Origin: Pseudomonadota bacterium
Lineage (GTDB): Bacteria; Pseudomonadota; Alphaproteobacteria; Rhizobiales; Xanthobacteraceae
NCBI GenBank assembly: GCA_023386635.1
Contig: JAEWJH010000056.1
Location: forward strand, 1 to 34,982
Direction: 5' to 3'
DNA: 34,982 nucleotides
Position numbers and translations under genes: made by a program. The first letter of the stretch is position 1; every line of letters begins with the position of its first letter. This document shows, piece after piece, positions 23,705-31,976 of this stretch. The notes below the pieces were generated by a model that saw nothing but the letters and a program-made list of their open reading frames with translations, had not been told where the DNA came from and did not search any database.

Positions 23705-24784
23705 ATGGCCCATACGATGTCGGCGCGGCAGCGCGCGAAAGCCTTCTGCGATCGATACGCATTGCAGATTCCCATTCTGCAGGCGCCGATGGCGGGCGCG
23801 TGTCCGGCGTCGCTGGCGATTGCAGTCGCCAATGCCGGTGGCATGGGCGGCATGGGCGGCTTGATGACGTCGCCGGACGGCATTCGCGCCTGGGCGAGCG
23901 AGGTGCGCGCGAGCAGCAACGGCGCGTTCCAGATCAATCTCTGGGTGCCCGATCCGCCGCCAGTGCGCGACGCCGCGGCCGAGGCGCGCGTGCGCGATTT
24001 TCTCGGCCAGTTCGGCCCCGCGGTGCCGGAAGAGGCCGGCAATGCCAAGTTGCATGACTTCGCGCAGCAATGCGAAGCGATGCTCGACGCCGGCGCGCCG
24101 GTGGTGTCGTCGATCATGGGCGTGTTTCCGGAAAGCTTTGTCGCACGGTTGAAGGAGCGCGGCGTTGCCTGGTTCGCCACGGTGACGACGCTCGCGGAGG
24201 CCCATGAGGCGCGGCGCGCCGGCGCCGATGCGCTGATGGTGCAGGGGACGGAAGCCGGCGGCCATCGTGGTGCGTTCGAGGACGCAGCGGCGGAGCGGCA
24301 GGGCGGTACGTTGTTCGCGCTGCTGCCGCGCATTGCCGACAAGACCGATCTGCCGCTGATCGCCACCGGCGGCATCGGCGATGGCCGCGCCATTGCCGCG
24401 GCGCTGACACTCGGCGCGAGCGCGGTGCAGATCGGCACGGCGCTGCTGCGCTCGCCGGATGCGAAGACGCCTTCGGCTTATGCCGATGCGCTGGTCGAAC
24501 TGGAGCCGGAAGACACGGTGCCGACGCGCGCCTTCAGCGGTCGGCTCGGCCGCGCTGTGGCGAATGATTATGTGAAGGCGACGATGGCGCCGGACGCGCC
24601 GAAACCGGCGCCTTATCCGGTGCAGCGCGGCCTGGTGGCGCCGATGCGGGAAGCGGCCGGTCGCGAAAACGATGCGCAGCGGATGCAGATCTGGGCCGGG
24701 CAGGCGGCAGCGATGGCGCGCGCCGAACCGGCGGCGGATTTCGTGCGCCGCGTGTGGCGGGACGCGGAACGATTGCTCCCCTGA
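23705..24784 (+). CDS. Nitronate monooxygenase (2-nitropropane dioxygenase family)
   Basis: A 359-aa FMN-dependent TIM-barrel protein: IPILQAPMAGACPASLAIAV, GGMGGMGGLMTSP, SIMGVFPESFVARLKERG, then GTEAGGHRG with the catalytic histidine H187 and PLIATGGIGDGRAIAAALTLGA for the FMN phosphate. The family oxidises alkyl nitronates such as propionate 3-nitronate to carbonyl compounds and nitrite. ATG 23705 follows AGGAG (23692-23696). It stands alone in the same direction as the genes on either side, 100 nt after the YiiX-like gene. Confidence 0.88.
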   Translation: MAHTMSARQRAKAFCDRYALQIPILQAPMAGACPASLAIAVANAGGMGGMGGLMTSPDGIRAWASEVRASSNGAFQINLWVPDPPPVRDAAAEARVRDFLGQFGPAVPEEAGNAKLHDFAQQCEAMLDAGAPVVSSIMGVFPESFVARLKERGVAWFATVTTLAEAHEARRAGADALMVQGTEAGGHRGAFEDAAAERQGGTLFALLPRIADKTDLPLIATGGIGDGRAIAAALTLGASAVQIGTALLRSPDAKTPSAYADALVELEPEDTVPTRAFSGRLGRAVANDYVKATMAPDAPKPAPYPVQRGLVAPMREAAGRENDAQRMQIWAGQAAAMARAEPAADFVRRVWRDAERLLP

Positions 24785-24860
24785 TATTCAGCACGGTGGC
24801 GGTCTGCCGCCGCAGCGGCTACAAGGCGCGGAATCTCGCGATCCGCACCCTGAAAGCCAC

Positions 24861-26669
24861 ATGGCCCCGCCGCTCCTGCAGCTCAAATCCATCGCGCTCA
24901 CCTTTGGCGGTACGCCGCTCCTGGAGGATGCGGAACTGTCGGTGGCAGCGGGCGAGCGCGTCTGCCTGGTCGGCCGTAACGGCTCCGGCAAATCGACGCT
25001 GCTGAAGATCGCCGCCGGCACCGTGACGCCGGACAAGGGCAGCGTGTTCGTGCAGCCGGGCGCGAGCGTGCGTTATCTCTCGCAGGAGCCGGACTTCGGC
25101 GATGCGCCGACGGTGTCGGCCTATGTCGAGGCAGGCCTCGATGATGAAGTGCTCCACCGCGCGCGGATGATGCTCGATGCGGTCGGTCTGCGCGGCGACG
25201 AGAATCCTGCCGCGGTGTCGGGCGGCGAGGCGCGCCGCGCGGCGCTGGCGAAGGTGCTGGCGCCGGAGCCGGATATCCTGCTGCTCGACGAGCCGACCAA
25301 CCATCTCGATCTGTCGACCATCGAATGGCTGGAGCGCGAACTCGACGGCCTTCGTACCGCGCTCGTTCTGATCAGCCACGACCGGCGCTTTCTTTCCAAT
25401 CTGTCGCGCAGCACGGTGTGGCTCGATCGCGGCCGGACGAAGCGCGTCGAACGCGGCTTCGCCGATTTCGAAAGCTGGCGCGACGAGGTGCTCGCGGAGG
25501 AGGAACGCGACCTGCACAAGCTCGGCCGCAAGATCGTCGCCGAGGAGCACTGGCTGCGCTACGGCGTATCCGGTCGCCGCAAGCGTAACGTCCGCCGGCT
25601 GGCGACGCTGCAGGACTTGCGGCAGGCGCGGCGCACCCATCGCGGGCCGGAGGGCCGCTTCGCCATGGCGGCGAGCGAGGCGGATGCCTCTGGCGCGCTG
25701 GTGATCGAGGCGCGCGAGATCGCCAAGAACTACGGCGAGCGTGCCATCGTCGGCAAATTCTCGACGCGCATCCTGCGCGGCGACCGCGTCGGCATCGTCG
25801 GCCCGAACGGCAGCGGCAAGACGACGTTGGTGTCGATGCTCACCGGCGCGCTGGCGCCCGACAGCGGCACGGTGAAGATCGGTGCCACGGTGGAGATGGC
25901 GAGGCTGACGCAGCATCGCGACAGTCTCGATCCGACGACCACGGTGGCCGATGCGCTCACCGGCGGCTCTGGCGACAGCGTGCTGATCGGCGGCGAACGC
26001 CGCCATGTGGTCGGCTATCTCAAGGACTTCCTGTTCGCGCCGGAGCAGGCGCGCACGCCGCTCGGCAAACTGTCCGGTGGCGAGCGCGGCCGGCTGATGC
26101 TGGCGCAGGTGCTGGCGAAGCCGTCGAACCTGCTGGTGCTCGACGAGCCGACCAACGATCTCGACATGGAAACCCTCGACGTGCTCGAGGGCATGCTCGG
26201 CGATTATGCCGGCACCGTGCTCTTGATCAGCCACGACCGCGATTTCCTCGACCGGCTGGTGACCAGCGTGATCGTGCCGGAAGGCGACGGCCGCTGGACC
26301 GAGTATGCCGGCGGCTACACCGACATGCTGGCGCAGCGCGGCGAGGATCTGACGCGCACCAAGCCGGCCAAGGCGAAAGCGGACAGGCCGGACCCGGAGC
26401 GCGTGCCGACCCCCGCGGCCGCGCGCAAACGCAAGCTCAGCTTCAACGAAAAGCACGCGCTGGAAACATTGCCGAAGACCATCGCCGATCTCGAAGCGCA
26501 GGCGCGGACCTTGCAGAAGCAGCTCGACGATGCGTCGCTGTTCGTCCGCGACCGCGCCGCTTTCGACAAGGCGACGCAGGCGCTCGGCGAGGTGCAGACC
26601 AGGCTCGCGGACGCGGAAGAACGCTGGCTCGCGCTGGAAATCCTGCGCGAAGAGATCGACAGCCAATAA
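24861..26669 (+). CDS. uup: ABC-F family ATPase, Uup-like
   Basis: The 602-aa protein has two ABC domains and no membrane segments. Walker A motifs are GRNGSGKST (38-46) and GPNGSGKTT; signature segments VSGGEARRAAL and LSGGERGRLML; Walker B LLLDEPTNHLD and LVLDEPTNDLD. The C-terminal 75 residues (FNEKHALETLPKTIADLEAQ onward) form a coiled-coil arm typical of Uup. ABC-F proteins act on ribosomes; Uup also limits tandem-repeat deletion and binds DNA. Long antisense frames opposite it are composition artefacts. It ends 3 nt from convergent ccoS. Confidence 0.88.
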   Translation: MAPPLLQLKSIALTFGGTPLLEDAELSVAAGERVCLVGRNGSGKSTLLKIAAGTVTPDKGSVFVQPGASVRYLSQEPDFGDAPTVSAYVEAGLDDEVLHRARMMLDAVGLRGDENPAAVSGGEARRAALAKVLAPEPDILLLDEPTNHLDLSTIEWLERELDGLRTALVLISHDRRFLSNLSRSTVWLDRGRTKRVERGFADFESWRDEVLAEEERDLHKLGRKIVAEEHWLRYGVSGRRKRNVRRLATLQDLRQARRTHRGPEGRFAMAASEADASGALVIEAREIAKNYGERAIVGKFSTRILRGDRVGIVGPNGSGKTTLVSMLTGALAPDSGTVKIGATVEMARLTQHRDSLDPTTTVADALTGGSGDSVLIGGERRHVVGYLKDFLFAPEQARTPLGKLSGGERGRLMLAQVLAKPSNLLVLDEPTNDLDMETLDVLEGMLGDYAGTVLLISHDRDFLDRLVTSVIVPEGDGRWTEYAGGYTDMLAQRGEDLTRTKPAKAKADRPDPERVPTPAAARKRKLSFNEKHALETLPKTIADLEAQARTLQKQLDDASLFVRDRAAFDKATQALGEVQTRLADAEERWLALEILREEIDSQ

Positions 26670-26672
26670 CGT

Positions 26673-26828
26673 TCAAGCGATTGGCTTGTCGTTCTCGTCG
26701 AACAGGATGCGTTCTGCGGCGCCGTCGAGGTCGTCGTACTGCCCGTTGCGCAGCGACCACATGAAGGCGCCAAGCCCGGCGAGGCCGAGCGCCAGCGCGA
26801 TTGGGACCAGATAGAGAAAATCGCTCAT
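26673..26828 (-). CDS. ccoS: cbb3 oxidase maturation protein CcoS (FixS)
   Basis: A 51-aa single-span membrane protein: MSDFLYLVPIALALGLAGLG, then AFMWSLRNGQYDDLDGAAER and ILFDENDKP. The W-x-x-(K/R)-x-GQ-(Y/F)-DDL-(D/E)-GAA-x-RIL pattern is diagnostic for CcoS, which is needed to put heme and copper into the CcoN subunit. GGAGG (26836-26840) precedes the ATG by 7 nt and the start overlaps the ccoI stop by 4 nt. Last gene of the cbb3 operon. Confidence 0.93.
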   Translation of the reverse strand: MSDFLYLVPIALALGLAGLGAFMWSLRNGQYDDLDGAAERILFDENDKPIA

Positions 26829-29059
26829 GGGGTGGCCTCCGCCAGTACAGGGCGGATGGAGGGCGCGGTCTGCGGGCGCGGCACATCCGGCGCGCGCACG
26901 CGCAGCGCATTGGCGACCACCAGCACGGACGAGCCCGACATGGCGATGGCCGCGACCAGCGGCGTGACATGGCCGAGCACGGCAATCGGCACCGCGATCG
27001 CGTTATAGGCGACGGCGAGCGCGAGGTTCTGCCGGATCAGCCGCGCCGCGTCGCGCGCCACAGCAATGGCTTGCGGTACCGCGCGCAGATCGTCGCGCAG
27101 GAACACGAGATCGGCGGCGTTGCGGCCGACATCGGCGGCGGACGCGGGCGCCATCGACGCATGCGCGGCAGCGAGCGCCGGCGCGTCGTTGAGGCCGTCG
27201 CCGACCATCAGCACCTTGTGGCCCTGCGCAGTGAGCGCCGCGAGATGCGCGGTCTTGTCGGCCGGCGTCGCCTCGGCGCTGTGCCGCAGTCCGAGCGTCT
27301 CCGCGAGCGCGCTGACGCGGCTGTCGCGGTCGCCGGAGAGGATTTCGATCGGCAGCCCGTCGGCGGTCAGCGCGCGCATGGTCTCATGCGCGCCGGGCCG
27401 CAGCCGGTCGTCGAACCGGAACGTGGCGAGGATAACGCCGTCGCGGGTCAGTGCCACGCCATCGTCGCCGGCGTCTTTCCCCGCCCAGCCCGGCCGTCCG
27501 AGCCTGATGACGGATTGTCCGTCGCGCGCTTCAAGACCGAAACCGGGATGCTCCGTAACGTCGCGCAGCGTCGGCGTGGTCATGTTGCCGGCCGCGGCGG
27601 CGAGGGCGCGCGAATAGGGATGCCGCGAATGCGCCGCGAGCGCGCCGGCCAGCGCCAGCACCTGCGGCGTCATGTCATTGCCATTGACGAGGCGCGGTTC
27701 GCCGAAGGTCAGCGTGCCGGTCTTGTCGAACACCACTGTGTCGACGGTGGCGAGCCGCTCCAGCGCGCCGCCGTCCTTCACCATGATGCCGCGGTCGAAC
27801 AGCCGCCGCGCCGCGACCACCTGCACCATCGGCACGGCGAGGCCGAGCGCGCACGGGCAGGTGATGATCAGGACGGCGATGGCAATGGTCAGCGCGCGAT
27901 GCACGTCGCCGGAGACGATCATCCAGCCGATGAAGGTGAGGAACGCCGCCGTATGCACGACCGGCGCGTAAAGCTGCGCGGCGCGGTCGGCGATACGGCG
28001 ATAGCGCGAGCGCCCGGACTCCGCCGCTTCCATCATCCGCATCATCTCGGCAAGGAAGGAATCCTTTGCCGCAGCCGTCGCGGTCAGGGTCAGCGGGCCG
28101 GTGAGATTGAGCATACCGGCCTGCAACGTGGCTCCGGTGGCGGCGCGCTGCGGTACGCTCTCGCCGGTGACCAGCGAACCGTCGATGTCGGACGTGCCGC
28201 TGGCGACGGTGCCGTCGACAGGAACGCGCTCGCCGGCGGCGACCAAGAGCGTCATGCCGGGTGCGAGCTCGGTGACCGGCCGGTAGACGCGGCGGCCGTC
28301 CGCTTCCAGCACCATGGCACCGCGCGCGGCGAGGCGGGCGAGGCCTTTCACCGCGGCGCGGGCCCGGTCGCGCATCATGTGATCGAGGGTGCGGCCGATC
28401 AGCAGAAAGAACAGCAGCGTAATCGCCGCGTCGAAATAAGCATGGTGCCCGCGCGTCGCGGTTTCGTAGAGGCTCAGACCGAAGGCGAGCAGCACGCCGA
28501 TCGAGATCGGCACGTCCATGTTGGTGCGGCTGTGGCGCAGCGCCTGCCATGCGGAGCGAAAGAAGATGCGGCCGGAATAGGCGAGCGCCGGCAGCGCGAG
28601 CGCTGCGGAAATCCAGTGAAACAGGTCGCGCGTCTCGCTGTCGGCGCCGGACCAGACCGATACCGAGAGCAGCATGATGTTCATGGCGGCGAAACCCGCC
28701 ACCGCCAGCGCGCGGATCAACTCGCTGCGTGCGGTATCTTCGTCGCGCGCCACCGGATCGGCGAGATGCGCGGCATAACCGAGCCGGCCGAGGGTCTCGA
28801 GAAACGGCGGCGGCGTTTCGCCGGGGCTCCAGCGCACCGTGACGCGCCGCGTCGAGAGATTGACGCGCGCGTGGGTGATGCCGGGCATCGCCCCGAGCGC
28901 GCTCTCGATGGTGCGGATACAGGCACCGCAGTGGATCGCTGGCACCGACAGTTCGGCCTGCCGCTCCCCGTTGCCGGCGTCGCGGCTTGCGAGTTGCACC
29001 TCCTCCGCCGCCGGCAAAGCCGGCGTGATGCTATCGACGGATGGGGCGCAGCAGCTCAT
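26825..29059 (-). CDS. ccoI: Copper-transporting P-type ATPase CcoI (FixI)
   Basis: The 744-aa P1B-type ATPase has a cysteine-rich start (MSCCAPS), one heavy-metal domain with HCGACIRT (C44, C47), eight predicted spans, TGES at 298-301, the CPC metal site at 401-403, phosphorylation site D445 in DKTGTLT, HP at 480-481 and GDGLNDAPA at 620-628. CcoI exports copper slowly to supply the CuB centre of the cbb3 oxidase. It begins 1 nt after the DUF2189-like gene and overlaps ccoS by 4 nt. CopA-type efflux is unlikely in this operon. Confidence 0.93.
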   Translation of the reverse strand: MSCCAPSVDSITPALPAAEEVQLASRDAGNGERQAELSVPAIHCGACIRTIESALGAMPGITHARVNLSTRRVTVRWSPGETPPPFLETLGRLGYAAHLADPVARDEDTARSELIRALAVAGFAAMNIMLLSVSVWSGADSETRDLFHWISAALALPALAYSGRIFFRSAWQALRHSRTNMDVPISIGVLLAFGLSLYETATRGHHAYFDAAITLLFFLLIGRTLDHMMRDRARAAVKGLARLAARGAMVLEADGRRVYRPVTELAPGMTLLVAAGERVPVDGTVASGTSDIDGSLVTGESVPQRAATGATLQAGMLNLTGPLTLTATAAAKDSFLAEMMRMMEAAESGRSRYRRIADRAAQLYAPVVHTAAFLTFIGWMIVSGDVHRALTIAIAVLIITCPCALGLAVPMVQVVAARRLFDRGIMVKDGGALERLATVDTVVFDKTGTLTFGEPRLVNGNDMTPQVLALAGALAAHSRHPYSRALAAAAGNMTTPTLRDVTEHPGFGLEARDGQSVIRLGRPGWAGKDAGDDGVALTRDGVILATFRFDDRLRPGAHETMRALTADGLPIEILSGDRDSRVSALAETLGLRHSAEATPADKTAHLAALTAQGHKVLMVGDGLNDAPALAAAHASMAPASAADVGRNAADLVFLRDDLRAVPQAIAVARDAARLIRQNLALAVAYNAIAVPIAVLGHVTPLVAAIAMSGSSVLVVANALRVRAPDVPRPQTAPSIRPVLAEATP

Positions 29060-29060
29060 C

Positions 29061-29864
29061 TCAATCCTTCTGAACGATGTCGCCGCGCAGCGCGCGGTAG
29101 GCGTGCCAGGTGCCGTGGCCGAGCACCGGGAACACGACGATCAGCCCGACCAAGCCGGTCGCGAGGCTGAACAGGAACAGCGCCAGCACGATCGCGCCCC
29201 AGGTGAACAGGGCAGGCAGGTTGTGCCACACCAGCGCGACGCTGGTGCCCATGGCAGTGAGCGCATCGACGCGCTCGTTGAGGAGCATCGGAATAGAGAA
29301 CGCGCTGATAGCGAACGAGAAGGCGGCAAACAGCGCGCCGACCACGCCCCCGACCACCAGCATCGCCCATCCTTCCGGCGTGGTGAACAGCATCGGCACG
29401 ATGTGATCGAGGCCGGGGAACGGCCGCAATCCGAAGAACAGCGCGTAGATGATCACCGCGGCGCGCATCCACAGCAGCATCAGCAGGCACAGCAGAACGC
29501 CGGTGAACATAATCTGTCCGCCGGAAGCCGGCTTGACGAAGATCATGCGCATCAGGCTGACCGGCTCGCCGGCGGCCAGCCGCCGGCTCTTTTCATAGAG
29601 GCCGATCGCGATTACCGGGCCGACCACCATGAAGCCGGCGAAAGCGGGGAACAGGATGTAGTCCCAGCCGAACCAGATCAGGCTCGTGACGGTGGTGATC
29701 GACACCAGGAACACGATCAGGCCGTAAGTCAGGCTCGCATTGGCGTGCGTGCTGGTGTCCTGCCAGCCTTGCGACAGCCAGCGGAACGCCGCGGCGGCGG
29801 GAAGGTTGCGCTTCCAGCGCTCGGGGCGCGGCGCGGGTGGGAAAACTGCTGGGATCGTGGTCAT
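29061..29864 (-). CDS. Polytopic membrane protein, DUF2189-like, within the cbb3 operon
   Basis: A 267-aa protein with a short soluble N-terminus (residues 1-40, with FRWLSQGWQD) and about six hydrophobic segments (near 44-66, 70-90, 117-147, 166-190, 192-205, 213-245). FRWLSQGWQDTSTHANASLT and LIWFGWDYILFPAFAGFMVVGP match my memory of DUF2189 proteins, whose function is not established. It occupies the place where ccoG and ccoH normally lie, 35 nt after the 69-aa gene and 1 nt before ccoI, so it is co-expressed with the oxidase. A role in cbb3 assembly or membrane partnering is inferred from position only. Confidence 0.75.
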   Translation of the reverse strand: MTTIPAVFPPAPRPERWKRNLPAAAAFRWLSQGWQDTSTHANASLTYGLIVFLVSITTVTSLIWFGWDYILFPAFAGFMVVGPVIAIGLYEKSRRLAAGEPVSLMRMIFVKPASGGQIMFTGVLLCLLMLLWMRAAVIIYALFFGLRPFPGLDHIVPMLFTTPEGWAMLVVGGVVGALFAAFSFAISAFSIPMLLNERVDALTAMGTSVALVWHNLPALFTWGAIVLALFLFSLATGLVGLIVVFPVLGHGTWHAYRALRGDIVQKD

Positions 29865-29899
29865 CGTGGGTCTCTTCTCTGCAGCTTGAGAGCGACGGA

Positions 29900-30109
29900 T
29901 TAGCGGCTGGTGCAGGCGGAGCGCGCGGCGGCGAACTGGCCGGGTGCTGCGCTGCCGCTGCGGACATGATCGACACAGTCGGGTTGCGACTGCGTCGCGA
30001 CGTAGACGAGGTGGGCGTTGGCGCCGATCACCAGCAGCAGAACGGCGGCGATGCCGAGCCAGAACGCGAGACGATAGGGCGAGATGCCGAGAGTTGTGCT
30101 TCGGGTCAT
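29900..30109 (-). CDS. Small single-span membrane protein coupled to ccoP, unknown function
   Basis: The 69-aa product has a short cytoplasmic start (MTRSTTLGISPYR), one membrane span (about residues 14-34, FWLGIAAVLLLVIGANAHLV) and a 35-residue tail with two cysteines, C45 (SQPDCVDHV) and C67 (SAC near the end). By the positive-inside rule the tail should be periplasmic, where the two cysteines could form a disulfide or bind metal. Translation is well supported: perfect AGGAGG (complement at 30117-30122) 7 nt before the ATG and ATGA overlap with ccoP. It does not look like CcoH/FixH, which is longer. I do not recognise the family. Confidence 0.8.
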   Translation of the reverse strand: MTRSTTLGISPYRLAFWLGIAAVLLLVIGANAHLVYVATQSQPDCVDHVRSGSAAPGQFAAARSACTSR

Positions 30110-31011
30110 CGTTTCGCCTCCTGCGGGTTCTTCTTGCGCAGATCGACCAGATAGAGCGTCAGGATCTTGCGATCGAGCGGCGACAATCGTCCTTCCCAGG
30201 ACGGCATGTGGCCCTGCCGTCCGCCCCAGACGGTGGTGAAGATCGATTGCGCGTCGCCGCCGTAGATCCAGAACGAATCGGTGAGGTCGGGGGCACCGGC
30301 CTCCGTGCTGCCCTTGCCGGTCTCGCCGTGGCAGGAGACGCAGTTTGCGGCGAACACGGCCTTGCCGGCGGTGATCTCCTGCGGCGTCGCGTCCTTCGCG
30401 GCGGCAGGGTTCGACAACGTGCGCACATAAGAAACGACATTGTCGATCTCGTTGCGCTTGAGCACGCCGTCGCGGCCGAACGCCAGCATCTGCGAGGCGC
30501 GGGTCTTGGGATGCGTTGCGTTGATGCCGACGTTGATGGTCTCGGCGATGGCATCGGCGCTGCCGCCCCACAGCCAGGTGTCGCCGACGAGGCTCGGGAA
30601 GCCCTTGCCGCCCTTGTTGCCGTCGGCGTTGACGCCGTGACACACGGCGCAATTGTCGCCGAACAGCGTGCGGCCGGTCTGCCGCACGATCTGCATCAGT
30701 TGCGGGTCGGCTTCGATCTGCTGATAGGTCTCGGTGTCGATCCGTTTGCTCCAGGTCGCGCGGTCTAGCGCGGCTTCCTTGAGCTTCTCGGCAACCGTAT
30801 CGCGTTGATCGATGCCGAGCAGGCCCTTGGTGTAGCTGACACCAATCGGCCAGGCCGGCATCAGGATCCAGTAGCCGAGCGAGAACAGCGCCGTGACGAT
30901 CAGGAAGAAGTAAACGACACGCGGCACCGGCGTGTTCAGCTCGGTGATGCCGTTCCACTCATGACCGGTGGTCAGATAGCCGGTATGCGGATCGCGTTGA
31001 TCGGCGCTCAT
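30106..31011 (-). CDS. ccoP: cbb3 cytochrome c oxidase diheme subunit CcoP (FixP)
   Basis: A 301-aa membrane-anchored diheme cytochrome c: N-terminal DPHTGYLTTGHEWNGI and a span at about 33-52, then two CxxCH heme sites, C121-C124-H125 (CAVCH) and C224-C227-H228 (CVSCH). CcoP takes electrons from soluble cytochromes and passes them through CcoO to CcoN. Length is typical of FixP. It overlaps ccoQ and the 69-aa gene by 4 nt each. Confidence 0.96.
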   Translation of the reverse strand: MSADQRDPHTGYLTTGHEWNGITELNTPVPRVVYFFLIVTALFSLGYWILMPAWPIGVSYTKGLLGIDQRDTVAEKLKEAALDRATWSKRIDTETYQQIEADPQLMQIVRQTGRTLFGDNCAVCHGVNADGNKGGKGFPSLVGDTWLWGGSADAIAETINVGINATHPKTRASQMLAFGRDGVLKRNEIDNVVSYVRTLSNPAAAKDATPQEITAGKAVFAANCVSCHGETGKGSTEAGAPDLTDSFWIYGGDAQSIFTTVWGGRQGHMPSWEGRLSPLDRKILTLYLVDLRKKNPQEAKR

Positions 31012-31196
31012 GACAAATTCCCCGCCTTGCTGTCGGGCCTGTCGTCATCCTCGAGGATCGACGTAGCGGCGTGCTGGAACCGCGCGCGGTTAGCCGGCCA
31101 GAACGTGTAGGCCAGCACCCCGATGGAAAGCGCGATCAGGTAGAAAAGTCCGAACGACTTCGCGAGCCAGACCGTGAAGTTGTGATCGAGGTCCAT
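31008..31196 (-). CDS. ccoQ: cbb3 oxidase small subunit CcoQ (FixQ)
   Basis: A 62-aa single-span protein (span about residues 16-33, FGLFYLIALSIGVLAYTFWP) with the CcoQ ending of the span, FWPANRARFQHAA. CcoQ stabilises the oxidase complex. It starts 2 nt after the ccoO stop and overlaps ccoP by 4 nt. Confidence 0.93.
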   Translation of the reverse strand: MDLDHNFTVWLAKSFGLFYLIALSIGVLAYTFWPANRARFQHAATSILEDDDRPDSKAGNLS

Positions 31197-31198
31197 GA

Positions 31199-31972
31199 TT
31201 ACTTCCCGCTGCTTGTCTTGACGGAAGCCTGTGCGGGCGCGTCAAGCGCCGCGACGGGCTTGTTGGCGATGGGCGTCAGGCGGCCGAGCACCTGCAGATA
31301 AGCGACGAGCGCATCCATCTCGGTGAGGCGGCCCGGCCTGTTGTCGAAGGCGCGGACGGTGGTGTCCTTGCCATAGCGCTTGCTGACGCCTTCCGCCTGC
31401 GGCGTATCCGGCGCTGCCTGGCCGTAAGCGTCCGCGGTTGCGTTGGCGATCATCTCGTCGGTGTAAGGCACGCCGACCTTGCGCAGCGCGTTGAGGTGCA
31501 GGCCGAGGTCTGCCGTTTCCAGCTCGTTGCGCAGCAGCCAGCGATAGGCCGGCATCACCGATTCCGGCGCCACGTCGCGCGGATTGTTGAGATGCGCCAC
31601 ATGCCAGTCGTCGGAATACTTTTCGCCGATGCGGGCGAGGTCCGGGCCGGTGCGTTTCGAGCCCCACAGCATCGGGTGGTCGTATTTGGATTCGACCGCC
31701 AGCGAATAGTGGCCGTAGCGTTCCACATCGTCGCGCAGAGTGCGGATCATCTGCGAGTGGCACGCGTAGCAGCCTTCGCGGATATAGATGTTGCGGCCGG
31801 CGAGTTCGAGCGGCGTGTAGACCCGCATGTCGGGCGCGTCTTCCACAGTCTGGTGGATGGTGAATAGCGGCGCGATCTCGACAAGACCGCCGATCGAGGC
31901 GACGCCGATGATGGCGAGTGCCAGTCCGATCGCCTTGCGTTCGAGTTTGTACTGAAGTCCGAAAATCGACAT
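31199..31972 (-). CDS. ccoO: cbb3 cytochrome c oxidase monoheme subunit CcoO (FixO)
   Basis: A 257-aa cytochrome anchored by one N-terminal span (about 14-36) with a single heme c site C68-C71-H72 (EGCYACHSQMIRTLRDDVER) and the conserved run HPMLWGSKRTGPDLARIG. The ATG at 31972 is the family start, 4 nt after ccoN; longer in-frame starts lie inside ccoN and are rejected. The C-terminal 20 residues, rich in Ala and Pro, extend past the usual end. Confidence 0.96.
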   Translation of the reverse strand: MSIFGLQYKLERKAIGLALAIIGVASIGGLVEIAPLFTIHQTVEDAPDMRVYTPLELAGRNIYIREGCYACHSQMIRTLRDDVERYGHYSLAVESKYDHPMLWGSKRTGPDLARIGEKYSDDWHVAHLNNPRDVAPESVMPAYRWLLRNELETADLGLHLNALRKVGVPYTDEMIANATADAYGQAAPDTPQAEGVSKRYGKDTTVRAFDNRPGRLTEMDALVAYLQVLGRLTPIANKPVAALDAPAQASVKTSSGK

Positions 31973-31976
31973 GACG

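Noticed and set aside
24819..26666. A 615-codon open frame antisense to the ABC-F gene, and similar long antisense frames at 31971-33881, 26801-29170, 21083-22552 and 13349-15028.
   Set aside because: All are mirror frames of well-supported genes in GC-rich DNA. Their products are rich in Arg, His, Gln and Asp with no recognisable domain.
29900..30109. CcoH/FixH as the identity of the 69-aa protein.
   Set aside because: CcoH proteins are about twice as long with a large periplasmic domain; only the single span is shared.
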